A program made the translations under genes and the position numbers. From an uncultured Winogradskyella sp. (lineage in GTDB: Bacteria > Bacteroidota > Bacteroidia > Flavobacteriales > Flavobacteriaceae), in assembly GCF_947498345.1 (NCBI RefSeq), contig NZ_CANMJY010000007.1, forward strand, positions 1 to 64,000: a DNA stretch of 64,000 bases, read 5' to 3'. Below the pieces are notes generated by a model. That model was not told the DNA's origin and made no database searches. It saw nothing but the letters and a program-made list of their open reading frames with translations. Below, in pieces: positions 45,009-53,334 of this stretch. The number at the start of each line of letters is the position of its first letter. Position 1 is the first letter of the stretch.

Positions 45009-45911
45009 CTACAATTTATTTTTTTTCCATTGTTTTAAATTAACACCCAATAGCCTTTCTAATAATTCAATATCTTCTATAAACCTAACTCTTAATAGTT
45101 CTCGTTCTTCTACAAAATCATCTAAATCGTTTTGTACTTCCTCAACAGTATTCCATTCTTTAAAAGCCAGCTTTATTTGAGTTCTCTTAGAAAGAGGTAT
45201 AAAATAGTTAACAAAATTGTCAACAATAAATTTTCTGATTTTTCCTTTTCCAAAAACAATACTTTGTAATGTCTGATATCTAGATTTACCTGTTTTGTTA
45301 TGTATAGTAAAATCAGGTGTAAAATTAGGTTCTACATTAAGAAATTTATACGCTTCTTTTATTACTTTATTTGGACTGTTTTTAATATCGTCATAAAAAA
45401 CAACTAAAACTTGGGATTCATCAAATTTATTATAAATGTATGACAGTTGTTTTCCATATAATCCATGAGAGTAATATGTAAGGTTAGATATGGTGGCCAG
45501 GTCTCCTTTAAGCCTTTCATCTTCTTTAATAAGAGCCTCGCTAAATTTTAGGGGCTCTAAGTTTAATTTTCTAAAAAACTTATATGCAGATACTGCTCTG
45601 TCGACAGGGTTTCTTATTGACAATATCAATTTAGCTTTAGGGTTAAAATTAAAAATTCTATCAATTGCTTTTTCAAAAAACATATACTGAACTGAACCTT
45701 GCATTATAATTTTTTGATCTGAGTAACCTTCATTAAGATATGTCTTATACAAGGATTCTATACCTTTTTCGTAATATTCTTGTTTTATGAAAAAGGGATG
45801 GTCTTTTAATGATCCTGGCCCACATATATCTGGATGTTGGGCTATCCAATTATACAGTGATGTAGTTGCGGATTTTTGAGACCCTACAATAAATGTGTTT
45901 GGTTTAATCAT
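45009..45911 (-). CDS. PAPS-dependent sulfotransferase (2)
   Basis: 300 residues. 5'-phosphosulfate loop SQKSATTSLYNWI (residues 11-23), with the catalytic-site Lys13; 3'-phosphate-binding motif LSIRNPVDRAVSAYKFF (about 99). This is the heparan-sulfate-type sulfotransferase pattern (Sulfotransfer_1), different from its neighbour, so the two probably sulfate different positions. The start overlaps the flippase stop by one base (TAATG). Confidence 0.92.
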   Translation of the reverse strand: MIKPNTFIVGSQKSATTSLYNWIAQHPDICGPGSLKDHPFFIKQEYYEKGIESLYKTYLNEGYSDQKIIMQGSVQYMFFEKAIDRIFNFNPKAKLILSIRNPVDRAVSAYKFFRKLNLEPLKFSEALIKEDERLKGDLATISNLTYYSHGLYGKQLSYIYNKFDESQVLVVFYDDIKNSPNKVIKEAYKFLNVEPNFTPDFTIHNKTGKSRYQTLQSIVFGKGKIRKFIVDNFVNYFIPLSKRTQIKLAFKEWNTVEEVQNDLDDFVEERELLRVRFIEDIELLERLLGVNLKQWKKNKL

Positions 45912-47212
45912 TACTTAATGATTTTAAAATAACTAATGATTTTCAGCTTTCTTTTAAGGTAAATCGCCCCAGTTATATTCCAAAACGAAATACTAAATAC
46001 CGTCGCTAGCGCAGCGCCCATAGTACCATATCGAGGTGTTAAAATAAAGTTTAAAACTATGTTTAGCATCAAAGCAATTAAAACAATATTTTGATACACT
46101 TTTTGTCGTCCTGTCATTTGTAAAATAATTCCAACAGATCCCGAGAGAGAATTAATAAATTGACCTATGCACAAAACTAATAAAACTGTATCGCCAGATA
46201 AAAATTCGTTGCCAAATACCCCCAAAATAAATTTACGAAAATAAACTATCACAATTATTATTATTAGAGTAATGAAAAAATTAAGTTTTGTTGAGAATTG
46301 TATCATTTTTTGATAGCCGTTAACATCTCCTTTCTGATAACTTTTGGCGATTTTGGGTGCTAAGATTGAGTTTAATGCATGTAATGAAAAACTTGTTAGG
46401 GCAGCTATTTTTAATGCAATTGTATATACTCCTATCTCTTTATCCGATTCATAGATGCCAAGAATAAAAGTATCAGCCCAACCTAAGAATACTAATATTG
46501 TTCCAGAAATCATCATTGGATAGGATTCTTTAATAAAATCTAAAACTTTGCCTCCATAAGTTGATTTATGTGTGTTAAGAGATTTTTTTACTTTTACCAC
46601 TGCAATGATAGCCAGAGTAAAAACACCTATAAAATGTGATATAATGGGTGTTGTTTTATCTTCTAAAAAGATAATCAATATACTAAATACAAGTAACGAC
46701 AAAATAAATCGCCCTGGGTTTTCTAAAAAGGCATACCAGATGTTCTTTTTTTGCCCCCTAAATAAGCCACCGCAGATTAAAATGATAGACCAAAAAGGTA
46801 TAGATATAACAACCCAGAAAAGGTAAGGTTCTAGCTGTGGTTTATTAAATATTCTATAAATGAACAAGTCTCTAAACAAATAAAGACAGAGAGCTAAAAA
46901 AGTGGATAAAGAGAAAGATAATAGCAATAATTTATAGAAAAGGCTTTTATCAAAACTTGTTTTTTTTAGTGTATAATACCTAACAATATTGATGTCAATT
47001 CCTAATCTTCCTAGTATACTAATACATAGTAAAAATGTAAAGCTCAATGCAACAAGACCATTTACCGAAGCACCATAATTTTTAGCAATCAAATACATGA
47101 ACAGATAACCAGCAAATAGACCTCCTATCCTAAATAATAAAAAATAAAATCCTTTAGTAAGGATTTCTTCTAGATCTTTATCACTAAAAATGTTTTTTAT
47201 TTTGTTTATCAC
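45911..47212 (-). CDS. Oligosaccharide flippase (Wzx-like)
   Basis: 433 residues with about 12 membrane helices. GLFAGYLFMYLIAKNYGASV and the central IMMISGTI-like region (here YPMMISGTILVFLGWADTFI) are typical of Wzx flippases, which turn lipid-linked repeat units over the inner membrane. Placed between the cys lipoprotein gene and the two sulfotransferases, it should carry the sulfated repeat unit of this locus. A second, separate flippase gene is at 8745-10205. Confidence 0.9.
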   Translation of the reverse strand: MINKIKNIFSDKDLEEILTKGFYFLLFRIGGLFAGYLFMYLIAKNYGASVNGLVALSFTFLLCISILGRLGIDINIVRYYTLKKTSFDKSLFYKLLLLSFSLSTFLALCLYLFRDLFIYRIFNKPQLEPYLFWVVISIPFWSIILICGGLFRGQKKNIWYAFLENPGRFILSLLVFSILIIFLEDKTTPIISHFIGVFTLAIIAVVKVKKSLNTHKSTYGGKVLDFIKESYPMMISGTILVFLGWADTFILGIYESDKEIGVYTIALKIAALTSFSLHALNSILAPKIAKSYQKGDVNGYQKMIQFSTKLNFFITLIIIIVIVYFRKFILGVFGNEFLSGDTVLLVLCIGQFINSLSGSVGIILQMTGRQKVYQNIVLIALMLNIVLNFILTPRYGTMGAALATVFSISFWNITGAIYLKRKLKIISYFKIIK

Positions 47213-47252
47213 TAAAAAGTAAGTTAAATTACTAATTGAGTTGTTAATTAGT

Positions 47253-47762
47253 TTATTGTTTTAAAAACTTTATTGCTGAGGGTTTTAAAGCTATCTGTGG
47301 GTTGGAAATTTCACCTTTAGTTTTAACAACTATAATAAAATCTGTATTAACAAATTCAGCGAACTTGTTCAATCTTAAATATTTATTGAAATTTTCGTTG
47401 TCTATAATAAGTTTATTTTTTCCATAATTTATTTCTATACTATTAAAGGTGACTTCCTTTAATTTTTTACCAAGGTTAATTATTATATTATTTGAAAAAT
47501 TATTTGGCCCAAAATTCGCAGTCATACTTTCAAAATTCGAAGTTATAGGTATAGTTTCTCTAACAACAATGTTTTTTTTCTGAAACTCATCAACCTCTAT
47601 ATTGTTTGTCATTATTTTGAAAACATCTTCAACATCTGTTTTAAAAAAAATTTTTATTATGAGCTCTTTTGACTCACTTGCATTTGTTGTTGCTTTAGAG
47701 TCTTTTCCTTTCTGGCACGAAAAAAGGAGAATAATTGCTGTAAATAAAATAAAATTTCTCAC
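47253..47762 (-). CDS. Lipoprotein of unknown function within the sulfation run
   Basis: 169 residues. Leader FILFTAIILLFSC with the lipobox Cys at residue 16. The mature part is beta-rich with FKTDVEDVFKIMTNNIEVDE and ends in a KPSAIKFLKQ tail. I recognise no family. It is 15 bases after cysN and 40 bases before wzx, firmly inside the run, so a periplasmic role in glycan handling is possible but not supported by sequence. Confidence 0.65.
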   Translation of the reverse strand: MRNFILFTAIILLFSCQKGKDSKATTNASESKELIIKIFFKTDVEDVFKIMTNNIEVDEFQKKNIVVRETIPITSNFESMTANFGPNNFSNNIIINLGKKLKEVTFNSIEINYGKNKLIIDNENFNKYLRLNKFAEFVNTDFIIVVKTKGEISNPQIALKPSAIKFLKQ

Positions 47763-47777
47763 GACACTATAGCTGTT

Positions 47778-49031
47778 TTATACAATCATCCCAGCGGCCA
47801 CTGTTTCATTGGTGGTGTCGTCAATTAAGATTATACTACCCGTAGTTCTATTTTCTCTATAATCGTCAACCATTAGTGGTTTTGTTGTTCTAATCTTAAC
47901 CTTAGAAATGTCGTTCATTTTTAATTCCTTATCCTCACTATTTCTTTCTAAAGTATTAATATCAAATTTATATACAATTTCTTTTATCATTGCTTTTTGC
48001 TCATTTGATGTGTGTCTGATACTGTATTTAGCTCTTGGTTTGGCAGCATTATTATGTAGCCAACATAACATAACTTCTATATCTTGAGAGGCCTCAGGTT
48101 TATTATTAGATTTTACAATCATATCACCTCTACTGATATCTATATCGTCCTCTAGAGTAATAGAAACAGACATAGGTGCATATGCTTCTTTAAGTGATTT
48201 ATCTAAAGTGTCTATCGTCTTAATCTTTGAGGTAAAGCCAGATGGCAATACCGTTACCTCATCCCCTAATCTAAAAATACCGCTCGCCATTCTACCTGCA
48301 TAACCACGGTAATCTCTATGGTTTTCACTTTGCGGTCTCAATACGGTTTGTACCGGAAACCTTGCGTCAACTTTATTGATGTCACTACTTATATGCATGG
48401 TTTCTAAAGTATGTAATAAAGGTGCCCCTTGGTACCAGTCCATATTTGTGGATCTATTAACAACATTATCACCATTTAAAGCACTGATTGGTATAAAACG
48501 AATGTCATTTACTAATAGCTTTGAAGAAAATTCTTCAAATTGATTTATAACATCATTATAGGTCTCTTCAGAGTAATCAACCAAATCCATCTTATTAATA
48601 CATACGATAACATGAGGTATTTGTAGTAATGAGGCAATAAAGGAATGTCTTTTTGTTTGCTCAATAACACCATGCCTGGCATCAACCAAAATAATAGCGG
48701 CATTAGCCGTAGATGCTCCTGTTACCATATTTCTTGTATACTGTATATGACCTGGTGTATCAGCTATTATAAACTTTCGTTTAGGTGTTGTAAAATACCT
48801 ATATGCTACATCTATAGTTATGCCTTGCTCCCTCTCGTCCCTAAGACCATCCGTAAACAGTGCTAAATCTACTCCTTCATGACCTTTCTTTTTGCTTGTA
48901 TTTTCTATGGCTTGAAGCTGGTCTTCGAATATAGATTTTGAATCATAAAGTAAACGTCCTATTAAGGTACTCTTTCCATCATCTACACTTCCTGCTGTCG
49001 TAAAACGTAATAATTGATTGTTGTCTAGCAT
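47778..49031 (-). CDS. cysN: Sulfate adenylyltransferase subunit 1
   Basis: 417 residues, a GTPase of the EF-Tu type that drives ATP sulfurylase. G1 loop GSVDDGKSTLIGRL (about 15), G3 DTPGH, G4 NKMD. It has no fused APS kinase domain; the kinase is the separate cysC. Two beta-barrel domains follow (about 230-417). With CysD it turns sulfate and ATP into APS. It lies 12 bases after cysD. Confidence 0.97.
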   Translation of the reverse strand: MLDNNQLLRFTTAGSVDDGKSTLIGRLLYDSKSIFEDQLQAIENTSKKKGHEGVDLALFTDGLRDEREQGITIDVAYRYFTTPKRKFIIADTPGHIQYTRNMVTGASTANAAIILVDARHGVIEQTKRHSFIASLLQIPHVIVCINKMDLVDYSEETYNDVINQFEEFSSKLLVNDIRFIPISALNGDNVVNRSTNMDWYQGAPLLHTLETMHISSDINKVDARFPVQTVLRPQSENHRDYRGYAGRMASGIFRLGDEVTVLPSGFTSKIKTIDTLDKSLKEAYAPMSVSITLEDDIDISRGDMIVKSNNKPEASQDIEVMLCWLHNNAAKPRAKYSIRHTSNEQKAMIKEIVYKFDINTLERNSEDKELKMNDISKVKIRTTKPLMVDDYRENRTTGSIILIDDTTNETVAAGMIV

Positions 49032-49043
49032 CTTATTTTTCTT

Positions 49044-49949
49044 TTAAAAATATCCTTGGCGTTTTCTGTCTTCCATTGCAGACTCTGAACGTTTATCATC
49101 ACTTCTGTTTCCGCGTTCTGTCTGTCTCATACCAGATACTTCATCTGCAATTTTTTCTAAAGTATCAGCGTCTGATTCAATACCTCCTGTAATTGTAATA
49201 TCTCCTAAAGTTCTAAAGCGAATCTTCTTAGTTACTATTTCCTCGTGGTCTTCTAAGACTAAAAACTCGGAATTAGGTATCCAACTATCTTGTCTCCAAA
49301 CGACTTCACGTTCGTGAGCAAAGTATAAAGATGGTATTGCTATGTTTTCTCTTTTTATATAATTCCATACATCCATTTCCGTCCAATTACTAATAGGAAA
49401 AGCTCTAAAATGTTCTCCTTCAAAATGTTTTCCATTAAAGATATTCCAAAGTTCTGGTCTCTGGTTTTTTGGATCCCATTGCCCAAAATCATCTCTATGA
49501 GAAAAAAACCGTTCTTTTGCCCTTGCTTTTTCTTCGTCTCGTCTCCCTCCTCCTATTGCGCAATCAATTTTATTAGATTCAATGGCGTCTAGAAGTGTTG
49601 TGATTTGAAGTGCGTTTCTAGTGGCATTTTTGCCTTTTTCTTCAGCAACCCTGCCTTCATCTATAGATTCCTGTACAGAACCTACAATAAGCTCTACACC
49701 TAATTCTTTAATTATATTGTCTCTAAACTGAATGGTTTCCGGAAAATTATGACCAGTATCAACATGCATTAAAGGAAAAGGAATCTTTGCTGGGTGAAAT
49801 GCTTTTTTCGCCAAATGAGTAACCAAAATAGAGTCTTTCCCTCCTGAAAATAGTATTACCGGATTGTCAAATTGTGCCCAAACTTCTCGCAAGACATAAA
49901 TAGCCTCGCTCTCTAATTCGTCTAAATAATTTAAAAAATATCTACTCAT
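49044..49949 (-). CDS. cysD: Sulfate adenylyltransferase subunit 2
   Basis: 301 residues. The PP-loop motif FSGGKDSILVTHLAKKAF (about 34) and the conserved GGRRDEEKARAKERFFS and the C-terminal GNRSDDKRSESAMEDRKRQG (from memory, the standard CysD end) are seen. It catalyses APS formation with CysN. Start overlaps the cysC stop by eight bases, so the two are linked in translation. Confidence 0.97.
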   Translation of the reverse strand: MSRYFLNYLDELESEAIYVLREVWAQFDNPVILFSGGKDSILVTHLAKKAFHPAKIPFPLMHVDTGHNFPETIQFRDNIIKELGVELIVGSVQESIDEGRVAEEKGKNATRNALQITTLLDAIESNKIDCAIGGGRRDEEKARAKERFFSHRDDFGQWDPKNQRPELWNIFNGKHFEGEHFRAFPISNWTEMDVWNYIKRENIAIPSLYFAHEREVVWRQDSWIPNSEFLVLEDHEEIVTKKIRFRTLGDITITGGIESDADTLEKIADEVSGMRQTERGNRSDDKRSESAMEDRKRQGYF

Positions 49950-50544
49950 TTTTGAGTTCTAATTTTGGTGTTATATAATCTACAATTCTTTGTACAGAAT
50001 CTTCAATTGATTCGTTTTCGGTTTTAATCTCAATATCTGGTGTTTCTGGTGCTTCATAAGGAGCTGAAATACCTGTCATGTTTTTTATTTCTCCTGCTCT
50101 GGCTTTTTTGTATAAACCCTTTACGTCTCTACGCTCACATTCTTCAACACTTGTATTGATATAAATTTCGACAAAGTTAACATCTTTAACGATAGTTCTA
50201 ATATTCTCTCTGTCTTTTTTGTATGGTGATACAAATGCAGCTAAAACCACTAAACCAGCATCTATCATAAGATTGGAAACCTCTGCAATGCGTCTTATGT
50301 TTTCTTTCCTGTCTTCTGGGGAAAATGAAAGATCATTATTTATTCCTTTTCTGATGTTGTCTCCGTCTAGAGTGTAGGTTTTTATGCCTTTTTTAAATAA
50401 ACTTCGTTCAACAAGATTAGCGATTGTTGATTTACCTGAGCCTGAAAGCCCTGTGAACCATATTAAAAATGAGTTGTGCTCGTTAGAAGTGGCTCTATCT
50501 GCCTTTGAGACATGATAATTGTGGGGAATAATATGTTTGGACAT
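49942..50544 (-). CDS. cysC: Adenylylsulfate kinase
   Basis: 200 residues. Walker A GLSGSGKSTIANLV (about 32), DGDNIRKGINNDLSFS and AAFVSPYKKDREN, the hallmark of APS kinase. It phosphorylates APS to PAPS, the sulfate donor of the two sulfotransferases in this run. Stand-alone form, not fused to CysN. One base separates it from the upstream DUF2061 gene. Confidence 0.97.
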   Translation of the reverse strand: MSKHIIPHNYHVSKADRATSNEHNSFLIWFTGLSGSGKSTIANLVERSLFKKGIKTYTLDGDNIRKGINNDLSFSPEDRKENIRRIAEVSNLMIDAGLVVLAAFVSPYKKDRENIRTIVKDVNFVEIYINTSVEECERRDVKGLYKKARAGEIKNMTGISAPYEAPETPDIEIKTENESIEDSVQRIVDYITPKLELKNE

Positions 50545-50545
50545 T

Positions 50546-51001
50546 TTACTTTTTTTTACCGAAAAAAAATTGCCTAATCTTACCTAAAGGCAGTTTTAGC
50601 CAAAGTCTTTCGTGTAGGTAATATAACACGAATTTCGTAAATAATTCTGTAATAGCAATATATAATGCTATTTCATTAAACGCTTCTAAAATAGCACCAG
50701 ATATTACAAATGTCATTGTTGTTGCAATAATGCGCCATGATATTGTTTTTTGAAGCGTTTGTTTTTTTGTGACTTCCTTGTTTATAAGTAGCCTTTGCCA
50801 AAGTCTTTCATGTATATAATAGATTAAAAACTTAAGGAAGAATTCTATTGAACCTATTTTAATAGCATCTTCTATGCTGCAATGACCACTTAAACAAGTG
50901 ATTAATAACACAACAAAAATTGTGTCTGAAGTTGCAACAATACGCCACGACATACCTTTTATAAGGCTTCTAAGATGGGATTCTGTTTTGTATATAGCCA
51001 T
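50546..51001 (-). CDS. DUF2061 membrane protein, internally duplicated
   Basis: 151 residues made of two copies of the DUF2061 unit: SWRIVATSDTIFVVLLITCL with LIYYIHERLWQRL, and SWRIIATTMTFVISGAILEA with VLYYLHERLWLKL. Each copy has two membrane helices with a conserved SWRI-x-AT start and Y-Y-x-HERLW end. DUF2061 genes are often next to cys genes in bacteria, so a link to sulfate or PAPS handling is suspected; the function is unproven. Confidence 0.85.
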   Translation of the reverse strand: MAIYKTESHLRSLIKGMSWRIVATSDTIFVVLLITCLSGHCSIEDAIKIGSIEFFLKFLIYYIHERLWQRLLINKEVTKKQTLQKTISWRIIATTMTFVISGAILEAFNEIALYIAITELFTKFVLYYLHERLWLKLPLGKIRQFFFGKKK

Positions 51002-51007
51002 AGTAGT

Positions 51008-51817
51008 TTAGCGTTTAGAAACTATGAACCATGGGTTGAGTAAGTTTTCCTTATTGTATAAAAGTGGTTCTTTTGTGTCTTCTGCTATAACATCTATACC
51101 GACAGCATTACAAATGGCATGTCCCGCAGCAGTATCCCATTCCATTGTAGGAGCAAATCTAGGATAGACATCAGCATTCCCTTCTGCGACTAAACAAAAT
51201 TTTAAAGAACTCCCTTTTGAAACAATGCTTACTGCTTTTCCTGTTTTTTTAAGGCTTTCAACAAAATCTAAAGTTTCCTGGCTCATGTGAGATCGACTAC
51301 CCACAACCTCAACAGTACCAGATTGTTTTTTGGGTTTAAGAGACTTAGAAGCGTTGATCACATCTTCCATTTTTGCGTTGTGAAATGGTAGCTCTGCTGA
51401 AAAAGCCTGTTTCTTTATTACATCAGCAAAATATAAGCGTTTTATTGCTGGCACATAGATTACGCCAAGTTGTGGTACTCCGTTTTTGACTAGAGCGATA
51501 TTAACTGTAAACTCACCATTGCGTTTAATGAATTCTTTTGTTCCATCTACTGGATCAACTATCCAGCAGGTGTTCCAGTTTTTTCGTCTTGAAAAATCAA
51601 TCTGCTTATTTTCTTCGCTAATTATTGGTATTGGTGTTTCTTTTAAAAACGAATTGATAATTTCATTAGCCTTTCTATCAGCTTTCGTTAATGGCGATTT
51701 ATCATCTTTTAGTTCTACACTAAAAGGAGTTTCATAAACATCCATTATAGCTTCACCTGCTTTTAGTGATGCTTCTACAGCGATTACTAAATTTTTATCT
51801 ATTTCTACACCTGTCAT
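51008..51817 (-). CDS. cysQ: 3'(2'),5'-bisphosphate nucleotidase
   Basis: 269 residues, inositol-monophosphatase fold. Metal-binding motifs: ISEENK (about 76) and WIVDPVDGTKEFIKRNGEFT (about 95), and the C-terminal WDTAAGHAI. It splits PAP, the product of sulfotransferases that also inhibits them, to AMP and phosphate. It is the first gene of the cys/sulfotransferase run and has a TAnnTTTG-like element in the 104-base gap before it. Confidence 0.95.
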   Translation of the reverse strand: MTGVEIDKNLVIAVEASLKAGEAIMDVYETPFSVELKDDKSPLTKADRKANEIINSFLKETPIPIISEENKQIDFSRRKNWNTCWIVDPVDGTKEFIKRNGEFTVNIALVKNGVPQLGVIYVPAIKRLYFADVIKKQAFSAELPFHNAKMEDVINASKSLKPKKQSGTVEVVGSRSHMSQETLDFVESLKKTGKAVSIVSKGSSLKFCLVAEGNADVYPRFAPTMEWDTAAGHAICNAVGIDVIAEDTKEPLLYNKENLLNPWFIVSKR

Positions 51818-51884
51818 AAGTTTGTTTTGTTCTGGTTTTTATAATATTATGTCTTTGCTTACAATTTATATTATTACAGATTGG

Positions 51885-51892
51885 CAAATGTA
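51885..51892 (-). promoter_or_regulatory. Putative -7 element before cysQ
   Basis: Reads TACATTTG on the minus strand, 67 bases before the cysQ ATG at 51817. No TTG at 17-23 bases, so partial support. It would start the 15-gene cysQ to 38136 run separately from the rfb genes. Confidence 0.4.
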
Positions 51893-51921
51893 AGCCTTTT
51901 AAAATTCTGTATTTTAAAAAA

Positions 51922-52788
51922 TTAAATTATTGAGTAGTTGTCATTTTTTATTATTTCAACAATAGTTTTAACGCTATGTTGCCATTTATTTAATTCTTTA
52001 TAAACCCTTTCTGTATTATTAACATCTAGCACACTATATTTAGGCCTATTTGCTAATGTTACAAAGTTATTCGTTGAAGAAATAATGTTTGTTTTTTCTG
52101 CACAATAATGTTGTACAATTTCTTTAGCAAAGCCATACCAAGATGTATTTCCTCTGGCAGAAAAATTATAAACCCCATATGAAATTGAATTGTTTATTAT
52201 AAATTTTATAAACTCGGAAAGGTCTAAACAACTTGTTGGTGTGCCTTGTTGTTTGGTTGTTATACTTATTGGCTTATTGTCTACTACGCTGTTAATAATG
52301 GTTTTTAGGAAATTTTTGCCGTAAATGGAATATAGCCAAGACGTACGGATAATATAATATTGTTTTAGTGTTTCTTTGATGTAAAACTCTCCTTTTAATT
52401 TAGACTTTCCATATTGATTTATTGGGTTGGGTTTATCACTGGTTTTATAAGGGTTCTTTTTTTTTCCATCGAAAACGTAATCAGTTGAAATATGAATTAA
52501 TTTCACATCGTAGAGAGCACAAACTTCTGCTATGTTTTTTACGCCTTTGGCATTAATTAAAAAAGCTTCATCCTCTTTCTTTTCTGCGCCTTCAACATTT
52601 GTATAGGCAGCACAATTAACGCAAAAATCGAAATTTTGTTCATTAAATACTCGTTCCAGTATGCTTTTGTCGGTTATATCAACATCCTTTTTTGAACAAA
52701 ACACATATTCATTAGGTTCTTTCTTTATTATAGACTTTAATGTTTTTCCTAATTGACCATTTGAGCCAAAGACTACAATTCGTTTCAT
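51922..52788 (-). CDS. rfbD: dTDP-4-dehydrorhamnose reductase
   Basis: 288 residues. NAD(P)-binding GSNGQLGKTL (residues 8-17), STDYVFDGKKKNPY and the catalytic Tyr/Lys in YGKSKLKGE (about 127). It makes dTDP-L-rhamnose, the last step of the pathway. Overlaps the rfbC stop by four bases (ATGA). Followed by the gap with the cysQ promoter element. Confidence 0.95.
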   Translation of the reverse strand: MKRIVVFGSNGQLGKTLKSIIKKEPNEYVFCSKKDVDITDKSILERVFNEQNFDFCVNCAAYTNVEGAEKKEDEAFLINAKGVKNIAEVCALYDVKLIHISTDYVFDGKKKNPYKTSDKPNPINQYGKSKLKGEFYIKETLKQYYIIRTSWLYSIYGKNFLKTIINSVVDNKPISITTKQQGTPTSCLDLSEFIKFIINNSISYGVYNFSARGNTSWYGFAKEIVQHYCAEKTNIISSTNNFVTLANRPKYSVLDVNNTERVYKELNKWQHSVKTIVEIIKNDNYSII

Positions 52789-53330
52789 AATTGAGTGTTT
52801 TTAAGCTTTGGCAATTTTAAGTCTTTGCTTGAAATTATAAGTTGGTCTATAGGAAAATTCCAATTGATATTTAAATCTGGGTCGTCAAAAATTATTCCTG
52901 CTTCTGCTTCCTTTTTGTAGAAATTATCACACTTATAACTAAAAATGGTTTCATCCTCTAATGCTAAGTATCCATGAGCAAAGCCTCTTGGTATATAGAA
53001 TTGAAGTTTGTTTTCTTCAGAAATCTTAACCATTTCGTATTCTCCAAAGGTTGATGAATTACGCCTTAAGTCAACAGCCACATCTAAAACACTGCCTTTT
53101 ATAACACGTACTAATTTTGCCTGGGCAAATTCGCCTCTTTGATAATGAAGCCCCCTAAGCACTCCTTTTGACGATTTCGCTTCATTATCCTGAACAAAAT
53201 TAGCATCTAAGCCTGTGATATTTCTAAAGGTTTCTCTATTGAAACTCTCGATAAAATACCCTCTTTTGTCTTCAAAGATTTTAGGCTTTAATAAATAACA
53301 GCCTTTTAATTTTGTTTTTTTTACAATCAT
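52785..53330 (-). CDS. rfbC: dTDP-4-dehydrorhamnose 3,5-epimerase
   Basis: 181 residues from the ATG at 53330; the family N terminus (VKKTKLKGCYLLKPKIFEDK, then RGYFIESF) starts there, so the longer frame overlapping rfbA is not needed. Cupin fold with the catalytic His in GVLRGLHYQ and the motif FAHGYLALED. It epimerises C3 and C5 of the dTDP-4-keto sugar. Four bases after the rfbA stop. Confidence 0.95.
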   Translation of the reverse strand: MIVKKTKLKGCYLLKPKIFEDKRGYFIESFNRETFRNITGLDANFVQDNEAKSSKGVLRGLHYQRGEFAQAKLVRVIKGSVLDVAVDLRRNSSTFGEYEMVKISEENKLQFYIPRGFAHGYLALEDETIFSYKCDNFYKKEAEAGIIFDDPDLNINWNFPIDQLIISSKDLKLPKLKNTQL

Positions 53331-53334
53331 ATAT

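Noticed and set aside
47231..47252. AT-rich hairpin ACTAATT/AATTAGT between the lipoprotein and flippase genes
   Set aside because: Only A-T rich pairs with an eight-base loop and no T-run on the minus strand; expected by chance in this composition and it would break a tight run.
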